From: Pontibacter aydingkolensis
Lineage (GTDB): Bacteria; Bacteroidota; Bacteroidia; Cytophagales; Hymenobacteraceae
DNA length: 53,188 nucleotides
Reading direction: 5' to 3'
Assembly: GCF_019443125.1 (NCBI RefSeq)
Contig: NZ_JAHYXK010000021.1
Span: 1 to 53,188, forward strand
The position numbers and the translations under genes are program-made. Numbering within the stretch: position 1 is the stretch's first letter; the number at the start of each line of letters is the position of its first letter. Under the pieces are notes generated by a model. The model did no database searches and was not told the origin of the DNA. It saw only the letters and a list, made by a program, of their open reading frames with translations. Of the stretch, positions 1-8,689 are shown in pieces.

Positions 1-67
1 CAGCCCGTTTCACAGGATCTGGAATCAGATCCTGTATCTTTTCCCACTGCTCATTTGTTAGCTCCAT
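1..67 (-). CDS. IS5-family transposase, N-terminal fragment
   Basis: Reading the minus strand from the ATG at 65-67 gives a 22-residue start, MELTNEQWEKIQDLIPDP and onward. The L-T-x-E-Q-W-x-x-I/L pattern is the hallmark N-terminus of IS5-family DDE transposases (DUF4096-type helical region). The gene is cut by the window edge, so catalytic residues are not visible. A fragment with the matching C-terminal signature of such a transposase lies at the right edge (53079-53188) on the same strand. It probably represents another copy of the same IS, since the two share the terminal repeat. Confidence 0.7.
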   Translation of the reverse strand, partial: MELTNEQWEKIQDLIPDPVKRA

Positions 68-124
68 GAGAAACTAACAAACAAGTTTAAGCGCTAATTC
101 CTATTTTTGAGATAGCTTCTAGTT
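1..124 (-). mobile_element. IS5-like insertion sequence, 5' end (partial, runs off window)
   Basis: Positions 102-124 are the exact reverse complement of 53064-53086 at the other window end, so this is the terminal inverted repeat of an IS present at both edges. Reading inward on the minus strand, the repeat is followed by a short leader and then the transposase start at 67. A CTAG tetramer lies at the outer edge (119-122) and may be the target duplication, as is common in some IS5-family groups; this is inference. Only the first 124 bases of the element are in the window. Confidence 0.75.
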
Positions 125-928
125 TGCTTTCATATTCAGGTTCACCAAGTCGAGCCGCCCATCAAGGCTATCTCTAAGGCCACTATCACGCACATCACCA
201 TTTCTGGCGTTATACCCGCCTTTGCCAGGCTCACCGTTGCTGCCATTTCGCCCTCCGGTACTTAGTATAACAATGCTGTTAGTATTGCGTTGGCTGTGGT
301 TAAATACCGGAATTAAGCCATTGGTGCTATACATGAACATCAGGTTACCACCATGCCCGCCGTTTCCGCCCCTGGTAGCATCAGAACCGTCTGTGCCTGT
401 CTCGCCGGGCACGGTTACTGTAACAGTTTGCAGTTTTCCGCTTGCATCTTTGTAGGTTTGAGTTTCTCTTCTGTCTGGTGTTCCTGTTTTGCCATTTACG
501 CCGTTTATCCCAGGCCCGCCATCACCACCTCTGGTATCAATAGTAAGCTTGCCGAGCTTTTCAAGGTGTAAAGCAATACTCAGGTTGCCGCCATTTTCAC
601 CGTCTTCTCCAGGATCTGGCCCAGTGCTTCTGCCTACTGTTCCTACACTTCTTTTACCATCCTTGCCCTTGGATGATACAATACATTTATCGCCTATAAT
701 AGCCACCCTCGCCTCTAGCACGCCATACTTACCCGGGTCAAACTGTATAGTTGCTTTATCGTGCATAATCAGCGTATCAACCCGTATTGTGTTAGTGGAG
801 TCAGCAATGTAAACTTGATTTTTTTTAATCTCGAGCTTAGGTATTATACTTTGAGCAGATGCTGGTGCAAAGCATAGCCAAGTAGCAACAGCTGCCAGTG
901 CAGTTTTAAGTTGTAAAAGTGTTTTCAT
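119..928 (-). CDS. Secreted collagen-like glycine-rich protein, probably truncated by IS
   Basis: 269 residues. An N-terminal signal peptide (about 1-25, ending in PASAQ) indicates export. Residues about 85-245 are rich in G-x-x-G and G-x-G runs such as GGDGGPGINGVNGKTG and GGNGGHGGN, interspersed with a Thr/Val-rich stretch. This resembles bacterial collagen-like surface proteins, though it is not a strict long G-x-y tract. No catalytic motif is seen. The stop codon (119-121) lies in the CTAG at the edge of the IS inverted repeat, so the native C-terminus may have been lost or the IS may have entered exactly at the stop. The role is unknown; a structural or adhesive surface protein is a guess. 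Confidence 0.65.
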   Translation of the reverse strand: MKTLLQLKTALAAVATWLCFAPASAQSIIPKLEIKKNQVYIADSTNTIRVDTLIMHDKATIQFDPGKYGVLEARVAIIGDKCIVSSKGKDGKRSVGTVGRSTGPDPGEDGENGGNLSIALHLEKLGKLTIDTRGGDGGPGINGVNGKTGTPDRRETQTYKDASGKLQTVTVTVPGETGTDGSDATRGGNGGHGGNLMFMYSTNGLIPVFNHSQRNTNSIVILSTGGRNGSNGEPGKGGYNARNGDVRDSGLRDSLDGRLDLVNLNMKAN

Positions 929-1170
929 CGTTGTGTGGCTTAAGGTTAGTAGCTTTAACCTCCTATATAAGTTTAAGTCCAGGAGTTACAATACGGGTGT
1001 AAAGCAATAATAATACCTAAAATATACAAGAAATACTATATGTGTAAGCTTAAATACAAGCATTTGTATGTCAGCATGTATAAGTCAAAAAAATAGGCAG
1101 AATTTTAAACCTTAGTGCTTATCTTTAGTCTACAATTCAACTTAAACTTATCTAACCTATACTATATCGT

Positions 1171-3639
1171 ATGAACTTTACTAAAACCAGAACGGCCAGA
1201 AGGGTTGCATCCTCTCTGCTGTGCCTGCTGTTGTTGGGTGGTTCTGCTCCTGTTGCCATAGCGCAGGGTGGGCAGGATACCAACATTGGCTACCAAAGAC
1301 CGCCACAGGCCATGGCCGACATTATCGAGGCACCTTCTACACCTGGGGTAAGCATCAGCTCAAAAGGCGACTGGATGCTTTTGCTGGAGAGATCTGGTTA
1401 CCCAAGTATAGAAGAAGTATCAGCACCAGAGAGCCGCATTGCCGGACTACGCATTAACCCTGCAACCAACGGGCAAAGCCGCAGCAGTTTTTCCAATGGC
1501 TTAAAACTGAAGCAGGTAAACGGCGGACAGGAGTTCGAGATCAAAGGTTTACCTAAAAACGCCCAGTTATCTTATGTTAGCTGGTCTCCGGACGAGAAGC
1601 ACATCGCATTTACAAACACTATTGACAACGGAATAGAGCTTTGGACAGCCGACCTTAACACTAAGCAGGCTAAGAAGCTAACGAATGCCGTTGTGAACGA
1701 TGCCTATAGCGGACGCCCTTTTGAGTGGTCTTCTGACAGTAAAAGCCTTTTGGTTAAGTTTATTGATGAGAAGCGCGGCGAGGCGCCAAAGTATAGCCAT
1801 GTACCGGCCGGGCCAAATGTGCAGCAAAACATCGGCAAAGCAAGACCATCGCGCACCTACCAGGATCTTCTGAAAAACCGCTACGACGAAACTCTGTTTG
1901 ATTACTACATGGCTACCCAGCTTAAGTTTGTAACGTTAGACGGACAGCAGACACCAGTTGGTAAGGCAGGCATCATCAAAAGTGTGGATATATCGCCGGA
2001 TGGCCAGTACTTATTAGTTTCTACTATCCAAAGGCCATACTCTTACCTGGTGCCTCACTATTACTTCCCGTACAATGTAGAAGTATGGAACCGTGATGGC
2101 AAGGTTGTAAAAGAACTGGCCAAACTTCCGTTAGCAGAAGATATTCCGATCGCTTTTGATGCCGTGGCGAAAGGCCCGCGCAGCTACAACTGGCGCCCTG
2201 ACAAACCTGCCAGCCTATACTGGGCTGAAGCACAGGATGGCGGTGACGCTAACAAAGAAGTAGCCGTTCGCGATAATGTTTATACGTTGGATGCTCCCTT
2301 CGCTGCTAATCCTACCAAGATTGCCTCTACTAAATACCGTTACAGAGGCGTGCAGTGGGGCCAGAACAACATAGCTATCGTGAACGAGCGCTGGTGGAAA
2401 ACCAGAACAGAGCGTGCCAGCCTGATAGAGCCTAATAACCTATCTAAGGCTGCTGTAGTGCTTATCGAGCGTTCTTACGAAGATAACTACAACGATCCGG
2501 GGTCACCGGTTTACACAAAGAACCAGTATGGTCGCAGTGTGCTGATGACCGACAAAAAAGGCCAGAACATCTACATGATCTCTGAGGGCGGTTCGCCGGA
2601 GGGTAACAGACCTTTTGTTAGCGAGTTTAACCTGAAGAGCAAGAAAGGTAAGATACTTTGGAGATCTGAGGCACCATATTATGAGCGTCCGGTGGATATA
2701 ATCGACCTGAGCAGCAAAAAGATCATTACCAGAAGAGAATCTGAGAACGACCCGCCTAACTACTTCGTGCGCGACCTGAATAAAAAATCGCTAACGCAGG
2801 TAACTAAATTCCCGCACCCTACTCCTCAATTGCAGGGTGTTCAGAAAGAGATGCTGCAGTATGAGCGTAACGATGGCGTTAAATTGACTGCCATTTTATA
2901 CTTACCAAAAGATTACAAGAAAGGTGACAAACCGCTTCCGATGCTGATGTGGGCTTACCCGCGTGAGTTCAAGAACGCCGATGCAGCTGGCCAGGTAAAG
3001 AGCTCCCCTTACGAGTTTACACGTATCAGCTCTGGCTCTCCGTTGTTCTGGGTAACGCAAGGCTATGCTGTACTCGACAGAACCGATATGCCGATTGTAG
3101 GTGAAGGCGATGCCCAGCCAAACGATACGTATAACGAGCAGCTGGTGGCAAGCGCTAAGGCTGCCATCGATAAAGTGGTAAGCATGGGTGTGGCCGATCC
3201 GAAGCGCATTGCAGTTGGTGGCCACTCTTACGGTGCCTTTATGACGGCTAACCTGTTGGCGCACTCAGACCTGTTCGCTGCCGGTATCGCACGTAGCGGT
3301 GCTTACAACCGTACCTTAACACCGTTTGGTTTCCAGCAGGAGGAGCGTTCTTACTGGGAGGCTCCGGAAGTATACTTCCAGATGTCGCCGTTCTCTTACG
3401 CGCACAAGGTAAAAACTCCGATCCTTTTGATCCATGGTGAGGCTGATAATAACTCCGGTACTTTCCCGATTCAGAGTGAGCGTTTCTACAATGCCCTGAA
3501 AGGGCATGGCGCTACCACGCGCCTTGTGTTCCTGCCAGCTGAGTCGCACGGCTACGGTGCAAAAGAGTCTATTATGCACATGCTTTGGGAAATGAACCAG
3601 TGGCTTGATATCTATGTGAAGAACCGCCCTGTGCAGTAA
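1171..3639 (+). CDS. S9 family serine peptidase, glutamyl endopeptidase (plant CGEP-like)
   Basis: 822 residues with a signal peptide (about 1-31, ending IAQG), so likely periplasmic or secreted. The N-terminal half (about 50-560) is the beta-propeller that limits substrate access in prolyl oligopeptidase relatives. The C-terminal alpha/beta-hydrolase domain carries GGHSYGAF with nucleophile Ser686, HGEAD with Asp759 and ESHGY with His793. The stretches WAYPREFK, ARSGAYNRTLTPFGFQ and SIMHMLWE match the chloroplast glutamyl endopeptidase group (S9D) rather than classical DPP-IV or POP; this match is from memory. Family members cleave after Glu or Asp in short peptides. The gene is monocistronic and ends at a strong hairpin terminator at 3663. 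It has few AAGTATA motifs and a codon style typical of well-expressed genes. Confidence 0.9.
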   Translation: MNFTKTRTARRVASSLLCLLLLGGSAPVAIAQGGQDTNIGYQRPPQAMADIIEAPSTPGVSISSKGDWMLLLERSGYPSIEEVSAPESRIAGLRINPATNGQSRSSFSNGLKLKQVNGGQEFEIKGLPKNAQLSYVSWSPDEKHIAFTNTIDNGIELWTADLNTKQAKKLTNAVVNDAYSGRPFEWSSDSKSLLVKFIDEKRGEAPKYSHVPAGPNVQQNIGKARPSRTYQDLLKNRYDETLFDYYMATQLKFVTLDGQQTPVGKAGIIKSVDISPDGQYLLVSTIQRPYSYLVPHYYFPYNVEVWNRDGKVVKELAKLPLAEDIPIAFDAVAKGPRSYNWRPDKPASLYWAEAQDGGDANKEVAVRDNVYTLDAPFAANPTKIASTKYRYRGVQWGQNNIAIVNERWWKTRTERASLIEPNNLSKAAVVLIERSYEDNYNDPGSPVYTKNQYGRSVLMTDKKGQNIYMISEGGSPEGNRPFVSEFNLKSKKGKILWRSEAPYYERPVDIIDLSSKKIITRRESENDPPNYFVRDLNKKSLTQVTKFPHPTPQLQGVQKEMLQYERNDGVKLTAILYLPKDYKKGDKPLPMLMWAYPREFKNADAAGQVKSSPYEFTRISSGSPLFWVTQGYAVLDRTDMPIVGEGDAQPNDTYNEQLVASAKAAIDKVVSMGVADPKRIAVGGHSYGAFMTANLLAHSDLFAAGIARSGAYNRTLTPFGFQQEERSYWEAPEVYFQMSPFSYAHKVKTPILLIHGEADNNSGTFPIQSERFYNALKGHGATTRLVFLPAESHGYGAKESIMHMLWEMNQWLDIYVKNRPVQ

Positions 3640-3662
3640 TACCACGTACTTTTATACTTTAG

Positions 3663-3697
3663 AATATGCCCCGGCTATACTTTAGCCGGGGCATATT
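3663..3697. terminator. Hairpin terminator after S9 peptidase
   Basis: A long near-perfect stem (AATATGCCCCGGCTA pairing with TAGCCGGGGCATATT) is followed by a short T run. Its loop contains TATACTT, one of the iterated heptamers. The symmetry would serve the convergent gene at 3783-4634 as well. Confidence 0.8.
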
Positions 3698-3735
3698 GTT
3701 TTAGATCAGAATGAACTGAATTCCCCGCTTTAGAC

Positions 3736-3759
3736 AAGGAGGGGCAGGGGTGGTTTGAG
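3736..3759. repeat. Intergenic repeat module GAGGGGCAGGGGTGG
   Basis: AAGGAGGGGCAGGGGTGGTT here recurs with small changes at about 23968-23989 and 48891-48910, and in reverse orientation at 43461-43487. At the other sites it sits inside larger repeat islands; here it is alone between convergent genes. Function unknown. Confidence 0.6.
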
Positions 3760-3782
3760 ACGTTGAACAGAAAAGTCTGAAA

Positions 3783-4634
3783 CTACAACTGATAAATACC
3801 CCGTGCCGGGTCCTGCTGCAATAGTTGGCTTAATGAATCGTATACTTTGGGGTTGGATAACCTGAAATCGTGAGGCCGCTCAAAAAACGATTCTACGCAA
3901 ACCGCAAAAAACTCATGCTCGTCGTCATGGGCTTGTCGCCTTAGAAATCCGTTTTGTTCGGATTGTTGTTTTAACATTTCACTGCTGGCCAAATCGTGCC
4001 ATGCCTGCAGGTGTTCCCTGTCCAGAAAATCATACTCGTTGTTGCGTATCCTGTTCTCGAGGTGCAGGGCATGGGCCATTTCGTGCAGTCCCAGATTAAA
4101 GCCGTCAGTATAATTGTCATACCCGCTTTCAAAGTCCCGCCACGATAGCACAATATAGCCGCGTGTATTTACCTCGCCGCAATGGTAGCGCTTAAAAATG
4201 GTAGAGTAATACCTGTCGGGGTAAATAAGGATAGTTTTGAAATGGGAGAAGTATACTTGCCCAAGGCCAAAAGTTAGCTGCACGGCGCTTGCCGCTACGC
4301 GTACTTTCATGGGCAGCGTAACCTCAAAGCGATCACCGCGCGGTACAAAGGTTTTCTGAAGTATAAACTGGGCTACCCTTTTCTCGAACTCCTTTTGCTG
4401 CGGCACTGGCAAAGACATGTAATAGGCAGGCATCTGGCGGCGAATCTCAAGTATAAATGGCCGCATCCGCATCTGCTTCATTCCATACTGTGCAAGCTCG
4501 ATTAGCCCGTACACAATAGCTATGGCAAGCAAAGCCTGTAAAGGTGCAAGCTCGGCCAGGGCAAAAGAACTTCCTGCGTAGCGTGTGCAAAGCGGAGGTA
4601 GCGTAAAGTATATAATGGCAGAAAAAAGGCTCAA
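3783..4634 (-). CDS. M90-family zinc peptidase (MtfA-like)
   Basis: Up to 283 residues. The core 'LHEMAHALHLENR' contains the zinc motif HExxH (His184, Glu185, His188). A downstream E-F-F-A-V-C-V-E-S-F-F segment supplies the further Glu typical of the family, and 'VLSWRDFE...DGFNLGLHE' matches MtfA/M90 proteins. E. coli MtfA is a cytosolic aminopeptidase that binds the glucose regulator Mlc; no Mlc partner is visible here. The 283-aa form starts with TTG at 4634 and would add a hydrophobic membrane segment (about 5-50). The first ATG (4481) would give 232 residues without it. The divergent glycosyltransferase ATG is only 8 nt away, so one of the two starts may be wrong. Confidence 0.8.
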   Translation of the reverse strand: MSLFSAIIYFTLPPLCTRYAGSSFALAELAPLQALLAIAIVYGLIELAQYGMKQMRMRPFILEIRRQMPAYYMSLPVPQQKEFEKRVAQFILQKTFVPRGDRFEVTLPMKVRVAASAVQLTFGLGQVYFSHFKTILIYPDRYYSTIFKRYHCGEVNTRGYIVLSWRDFESGYDNYTDGFNLGLHEMAHALHLENRIRNNEYDFLDREHLQAWHDLASSEMLKQQSEQNGFLRRQAHDDEHEFFAVCVESFFERPHDFRLSNPKVYDSLSQLLQQDPARGIYQL

Positions 4635-4642
4635 GTGATTAA

Positions 4643-5422
4643 ATGTTATACTTTCGAAAGATAAAACTTTTTAGGAGTAAGACGTATGCAAACCAACGTT
4701 TATACTTTACTGCATTGCCGTTAACACAACCTGTTTTGAAACTGAGCGTCGTTATACCCACACTACAGGAAGAAGCTTCTATAGGAAGGCTTCTGGTGTA
4801 CTTAAAACTACATACCTCTCCTGATACAGAAATTATTGTAACTGATGGGGGCAGCACCGATGCTACCAGAAGTATAGCAGCTGCGGCAGGAGCCAGGGTT
4901 ATACTTTGCCAGCGCAGTGGGCGGGGGTATCAGATGAACCAGGGCGCTGTGGCTGCAACGGGCAATGTGTTATACTTTCTCCATGCAGATACTTTCCCGC
5001 CAGAACACTTCGAGCAAAGTATAAAACAAGCTGTGGAGCAAGGGTGGGAGAGTGGTTGCTTCAGGTTACGGTTTGATAGGTGGCATTGGTTCCTGCAACT
5101 GAATGCCTGGTTTACCAGGTTTAATGTAGATGCCATCCGGTTCGGAGACCAGAGCCTTTTTGTAAAGTGGGAGGTGTTTGATCTGGCTGGCGGGTTTAAT
5201 GAAGATTTAATATTACTCGAAGACCAGGAGATTATTGGCAGGCTAAGAAAAGCTGCTTCCTTTAAAGTGCTGGAGCAAAGTGTCGTAACATCGGCCAGGA
5301 AGTATAAACAGATAGGCATCTACAAATTGCAGGCAGGCTATTTTCTTATTTATGGCTTGTATCGGCTAGGGCTATCTCAAAACCAGCTGGTGCGGGTTTA
5401 TAGATGGATAGTATCAGAGTAA
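4643..5422 (+). CDS. Family 2 glycosyltransferase (TIGR04283-like)
   Basis: 259 residues. The GT-A fold begins at about residue 33 with 'LKLSVVIPTLQEEASI', followed by 'EIIVTDGGSTDAT', 'SGRGYQMNQGA' and the metal-binding type 'LHADTFPP' motif (Asp116). 'FGDQSLFV' and 'LLEDQEI' in the C-terminal half are typical of the TIGR04283 subgroup that co-occurs with radical-SAM/selenodomain proteins in other genomes; none is present here. The substrate is unknown. The first 31 residues look non-conserved, and an in-frame TTG at 4736 would remove them and clear the overlap with the promoter of the divergent M90 gene. Seven AAGTATA/TATACTT heptamers lie in this gene. Confidence 0.85.
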   Translation: MLYFRKIKLFRSKTYANQRLYFTALPLTQPVLKLSVVIPTLQEEASIGRLLVYLKLHTSPDTEIIVTDGGSTDATRSIAAAAGARVILCQRSGRGYQMNQGAVAATGNVLYFLHADTFPPEHFEQSIKQAVEQGWESGCFRLRFDRWHWFLQLNAWFTRFNVDAIRFGDQSLFVKWEVFDLAGGFNEDLILLEDQEIIGRLRKAASFKVLEQSVVTSARKYKQIGIYKLQAGYFLIYGLYRLGLSQNQLVRVYRWIVSE

Positions 5423-5513
5423 AGCATGAAGTATGCTTCTATCAATTTTAAATCACTGTTCGATTTCATATATAAATAAGCTGCACTTTGTTCATGCACA
5501 CAAAAGGCCAAAC

Positions 5514-5560
5514 AAAATCCCCGACGCGGTTCCAAAGTATAGGATAGTGCCGGGGATTTT
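5514..5560. terminator. Bidirectional terminator between convergent genes
   Basis: AAAATCCCCG pairs with CGGGGATTTT around a 27-nt loop that includes AAAGTATA. It serves the glycosyltransferase (+) and the cyclophilin (-). Confidence 0.7.
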
Positions 5561-5596
5561 AAATATCAAGTCAGATTAAGTGTGTCTCGTGTTTTC

Positions 5597-6364
5597 TTAT
5601 TGCTTCGCCATCTTAATCTTATGCGGAACAATTTCTGTAGGCCATTTACCTGAGCCAACTGGCTCCTGGGAGATTTTTTCTGCCACATCCATTCCCTCTA
5701 TTACCTCGCCAAATACGGTATACTCCGTATCCAGGCCAGGCTCTCCGCCAATGGTTTTATATGTCTCTATCTGGGCAGGCGTATACTTTATGTTATGTTG
5801 TGCCTCGTATGCTCTTAGTTCAGCTTCAGTTAAAGGCTCACCTAAAACAATGTAAAAGTTATGCGATGATGATTCTTTTTCCGGATTACGCTCATCGCCA
5901 TAGCGGGCCATGGCCAGTGCTCCCCGTTTATGAATATATTTCGGGTCTGTTTCCTGCGGAATTTTATAAGCACCGTTTTTCATCTCGCGGTTATCGGAGT
6001 CTCCACCCTGTATGGCAAAGCCTTTCACCACACGGTAAAACTCTCCCTGATCGTAAAAGCCGCTTTTTGCTAGCCTGACAAAGTTAGCGCGATGCAAGGG
6101 GGTGTCTTTATATAGCCTCACCTTTATGTCTCCGTGGCGTGTGCTGATCACAGCTATGCTGTCCGGATGCTGGCGTTCATACTCAGTTAACACATCTACT
6201 ACCGTTTCGGATGTAAGCGGTTCTAATGTAGGTTCTGTTGTGCCTGTTTCTGCAGCTGCATCAGTTTCATCCTGGCTGGTTTGGTTGCATGCGGCTGCAA
6301 ATAGAATACAACTGGCTGCTATAGCGGCTCTTGCAAATTGTAGTGTGAGAGGTTTTTTTCTCAT
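5597..6364 (-). CDS. Lipoprotein peptidyl-prolyl cis-trans isomerase, cyclophilin type
   Basis: 255 residues. The lipobox LFAAAC (Cys near residue 26) suggests a lipid-anchored periplasmic protein. The cyclophilin domain (about 60-250) shows 'VISTRHGDIKVRLY', 'HRANFVRLAKSGFYD', 'FYRVVKGFAIQGGD', 'GALAMAR', 'SSHNFYIVLG' and 'YTVFGEVIEGMDV', which include the catalytic Arg in FxRVxxxFxxQGG. An insert of about 40 residues ('LTEAELRAYEAQHNIKYT') between the two last motifs is common in Bacteroidota cyclophilins. It likely helps fold exported proteins. Single gene, convergent with the glycosyltransferase. Confidence 0.9.
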   Translation of the reverse strand: MRKKPLTLQFARAAIAASCILFAAACNQTSQDETDAAAETGTTEPTLEPLTSETVVDVLTEYERQHPDSIAVISTRHGDIKVRLYKDTPLHRANFVRLAKSGFYDQGEFYRVVKGFAIQGGDSDNREMKNGAYKIPQETDPKYIHKRGALAMARYGDERNPEKESSSHNFYIVLGEPLTEAELRAYEAQHNIKYTPAQIETYKTIGGEPGLDTEYTVFGEVIEGMDVAEKISQEPVGSGKWPTEIVPHKIKMAKQ

Positions 6365-6758
6365 GGTTTATCTCGTTAGCTGTTCTACTAATCTACAAAA
6401 TTCATTACATATAAGCTATAGGTGATGTTTAACTGGGATTATCAACAGGAGATTTAATTTGTATTAATCCAATAAGTTTATATATTGTTTATCTAAAATA
6501 GTTACTATTCCCGTATAGCTATCTACTTGTGTAACAATAGCTGTATCTTTTTCTATCCTTGTTTAGAAGCTATGCAGAGTTATAACACTGAATAGTGTGC
6601 TTGTGTGATAAATCATATGTTATAATAACAGGTGTATTTTGCATAACATTTAAGAATTATAAGTATATAATTTGCATATATTAATTGTAGTCAATATATT
6701 AGATGTGACGTCACTAATTTTTATTGTTCATTTTTAACCACTATCACCTTAAACAAGT
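6365..6758. other. AT-rich divergent intergenic region
   Basis: A 394-nt gap between divergent genes. It is very AT-rich and holds one AAGTATA at 6661. I see no open frame of substance, no hairpin terminator and no clear TTTG-N20-TAnnTTTG promoter. It presumably carries promoters for both flanking genes. Confidence 0.5.
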
Positions 6759-7979
6759 ATGAGAAATACCTTACATTTCCGTGGAATAGTACGCTCTGTA
6801 CTGTTTGGAGCCGCTTTAACAACTGCAGCTTGTACCTTTACTTCCTGCGATCAGGATGCAGCAGAAGCTCTAAGCCCACAAGAAAAATTAGATGCAGTCT
6901 CTGAGAACGGAGCTATTATACCTGGTCAGTACATAGTTGTATTTAACCAGGATGAGAACCTGCGTGCAGACCAAAGTGCTACTTACGAGCAGCGTATTAA
7001 TGCCGTTCGTTCAGCAGGTCGCAGTATTCTGGAAGCTAACGGAGTTCAGAATGTACAGATCGAGCAAGCTTTCGGTAAAGCGATTACAGGTGTAGCCGCA
7101 AGATTATCTGAAGGTGAAGTAGCCAAACTAAGAAACGATCCAAGAGTTGCCTATATAGAGAATGACAGAATTGTGATGCTTGCCAAGCCAGGCTCTGGCG
7201 GTGGCGGATCAACTGGCCAGGAAACCCCATGGGGTATTACACGTGTGGGTGGTGCAACAAGTGGTGCTGGTAAAACTGCCTGGGTTATCGACTCTGGCAT
7301 AGACCTGGACCACCCAGACCTGAATGTGGATGCTGGTAGAAGCTTCACGGCATTTACAAGTGGCAGAGACAATACACCTGATGATAATAACGGGCACGGT
7401 ACGCACGTAGCTGGTACTATTGCTGCACTGGATAACTCTGTTGGTGTGATAGGTGTGGCCCACGGTGCTACTGTGGTAGCTGTTAAAGTATTGGATGCAC
7501 GCGGCAGTGGCTCGTACTCTGGCGTAATTGCAGGTGTAGATTATGTGGCTGCTAACGGCAAATCCGGTGATGTTGCTAATATGAGCTTAGGAGGGCCTGT
7601 ATCACAAGCGCTTGACGACGCAGTAAAGGCGGCAGCGAATACAGGCGTTAAGTTTGCCCTGGCTGCAGGTAATGATGGCGCAGATGCAAATAACTCATCT
7701 CCGGCAAGGGCTAATGGTGCAAATATCTATACTGTATCTGCTATGGATATTAATGATAGATTAGCATCATTCTCTAACTATGGCAACCCACCTGTTGATT
7801 ATGCAGCACCGGGTGTAAGCATCAAGTCTACCTGGAAAGGCGGTGCATATAATACTATTAGTGGTACATCTATGGCATCACCGCACGTGGCAGGTCTTTT
7901 ACTTTTAGGCAATGTAACTACATCAGGTTATGTTTCCGGCGATAAAGACAGCACTCCAGATCCGATAGCGCATAACTAG
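6759..7979 (+). CDS. S8 family subtilisin-like serine peptidase with I9 prodomain
   Basis: 406 residues. An N-terminal export signal with Cys-rich end (TAACTFTSC) could make this a lipoprotein. The I9 inhibitor-like propeptide (about 55-140, 'IPGQYIVVFNQDE' to 'VAYIENDRIV') is followed by the subtilase domain. The catalytic triad is complete: Asp178 in VIDSGID, His213 in NGHGTHVAGT and Ser371 in GTSMASPH. Proteinase K-like features are 'VIGVAHGATVVAVKVLDARGSGS' and 'FALAAGNDG'. A glycine-rich linker (GSGGGGS) separates propeptide from enzyme. No C-terminal secretion domain is present. It ends at a hairpin terminator (8011). No AAGTATA heptamer was seen in this gene. Confidence 0.93.
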   Translation: MRNTLHFRGIVRSVLFGAALTTAACTFTSCDQDAAEALSPQEKLDAVSENGAIIPGQYIVVFNQDENLRADQSATYEQRINAVRSAGRSILEANGVQNVQIEQAFGKAITGVAARLSEGEVAKLRNDPRVAYIENDRIVMLAKPGSGGGGSTGQETPWGITRVGGATSGAGKTAWVIDSGIDLDHPDLNVDAGRSFTAFTSGRDNTPDDNNGHGTHVAGTIAALDNSVGVIGVAHGATVVAVKVLDARGSGSYSGVIAGVDYVAANGKSGDVANMSLGGPVSQALDDAVKAAANTGVKFALAAGNDGADANNSSPARANGANIYTVSAMDINDRLASFSNYGNPPVDYAAPGVSIKSTWKGGAYNTISGTSMASPHVAGLLLLGNVTTSGYVSGDKDSTPDPIAHN

Positions 7980-8010
7980 TATTCCAAGTTTAAAGTTAAG
8001 GTTAATTGAG

Positions 8011-8038
8011 AGGGCAGCCGTTGGCTGCCCTTTTTTTA
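8011..8038 (+). terminator. Rho-independent terminator after subtilase
   Basis: AGGGCAGCC-GTT-GGCTGCCCT followed by seven or eight T residues, a textbook intrinsic terminator. Confidence 0.85.
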
Positions 8039-8059
8039 TACTTTACTTTATACTTTTAG

Positions 8060-8560
8060 CTAAAGCATTTTCCGCATCACATAATCGTTCATCCAATAGG
8101 GGCCAATGGCAATATCTTCCTGTTGGTGTATGTTGTAACCACAACGTTCGTAAAATTCTTTTGCTTTGTTATAGCGGTTCACATTCAGGTCAAGTACAGT
8201 GCCTCCAAGCTGTATTACTTCTTCTTCAACAGCAGTTAGCAATAGCTTGCCGTAACCTTTTCCCTGGCACTCCGGCAGCAAGTAAATCTTATTCAGCTTG
8301 TAAACTTGGTCTGCCGCAGACTTCTCAGAGTAAGAGGCAAATCCAACCGGCTGGTCGCCTTCAAACAGTATAAGGAATGTCTGCCCCTCCTGCATTTGCT
8401 GCAAAAGTGCATCTGAAGTATAAATTACCCTATACATGTAATCAATTTGCTCCTGAGAGAGTATACTGCCGTAAGTATGGGTCCAGGTGGCCTCGGCAAG
8501 GTTTTTTATGATCGGAACATCAGCCTGTGTGGCTTCTTTTATTCTGGTGTTCGGCTGCAT
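8060..8560 (-). CDS. GNAT family N-acetyltransferase
   Basis: 166 residues covering a complete GNAT fold. 'VYKLNKIYLLPECQGKGYGKLLL' is motif A, with the acetyl-CoA pyrophosphate loop Q-G-K-G-Y-G. 'LDLNVNRYNKAKEFYERCGY' is motif B, with the N-x-x-A-x-x-F-Y-x-x-x-G-F/Y signature. The N-terminal 'IKEATQADVPIIKNLAEATW' is typical of single-domain bacterial members. The acceptor substrate cannot be inferred. Divergent from the oxidoreductase at 8690. Confidence 0.9.
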   Translation of the reverse strand: MQPNTRIKEATQADVPIIKNLAEATWTHTYGSILSQEQIDYMYRVIYTSDALLQQMQEGQTFLILFEGDQPVGFASYSEKSAADQVYKLNKIYLLPECQGKGYGKLLLTAVEEEVIQLGGTVLDLNVNRYNKAKEFYERCGYNIHQQEDIAIGPYWMNDYVMRKML

Positions 8561-8647
8561 GAATAGGTGCTAAAGATTTTATGCAAGATATACGCTGTGC
8601 AGTTAATTGCCAATGCCGGTTATGCTTTATACTCCTGCCATAAATAT

Positions 8648-8655
8648 TAACTTTG
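8648..8655 (+). promoter_or_regulatory. Candidate -7 box TAACTTTG for the MDR oxidoreductase
   Basis: TAACTTTG matches the Bacteroidota -7 consensus TAnnTTTG and lies 35 nt before the ATG at 8690. No good -33 TTTG is seen 19-21 nt upstream, so support is partial. Confidence 0.4.
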
Positions 8656-8689
8656 TAAGTATAGCTCTAAATAAATTGATGACGAAACC

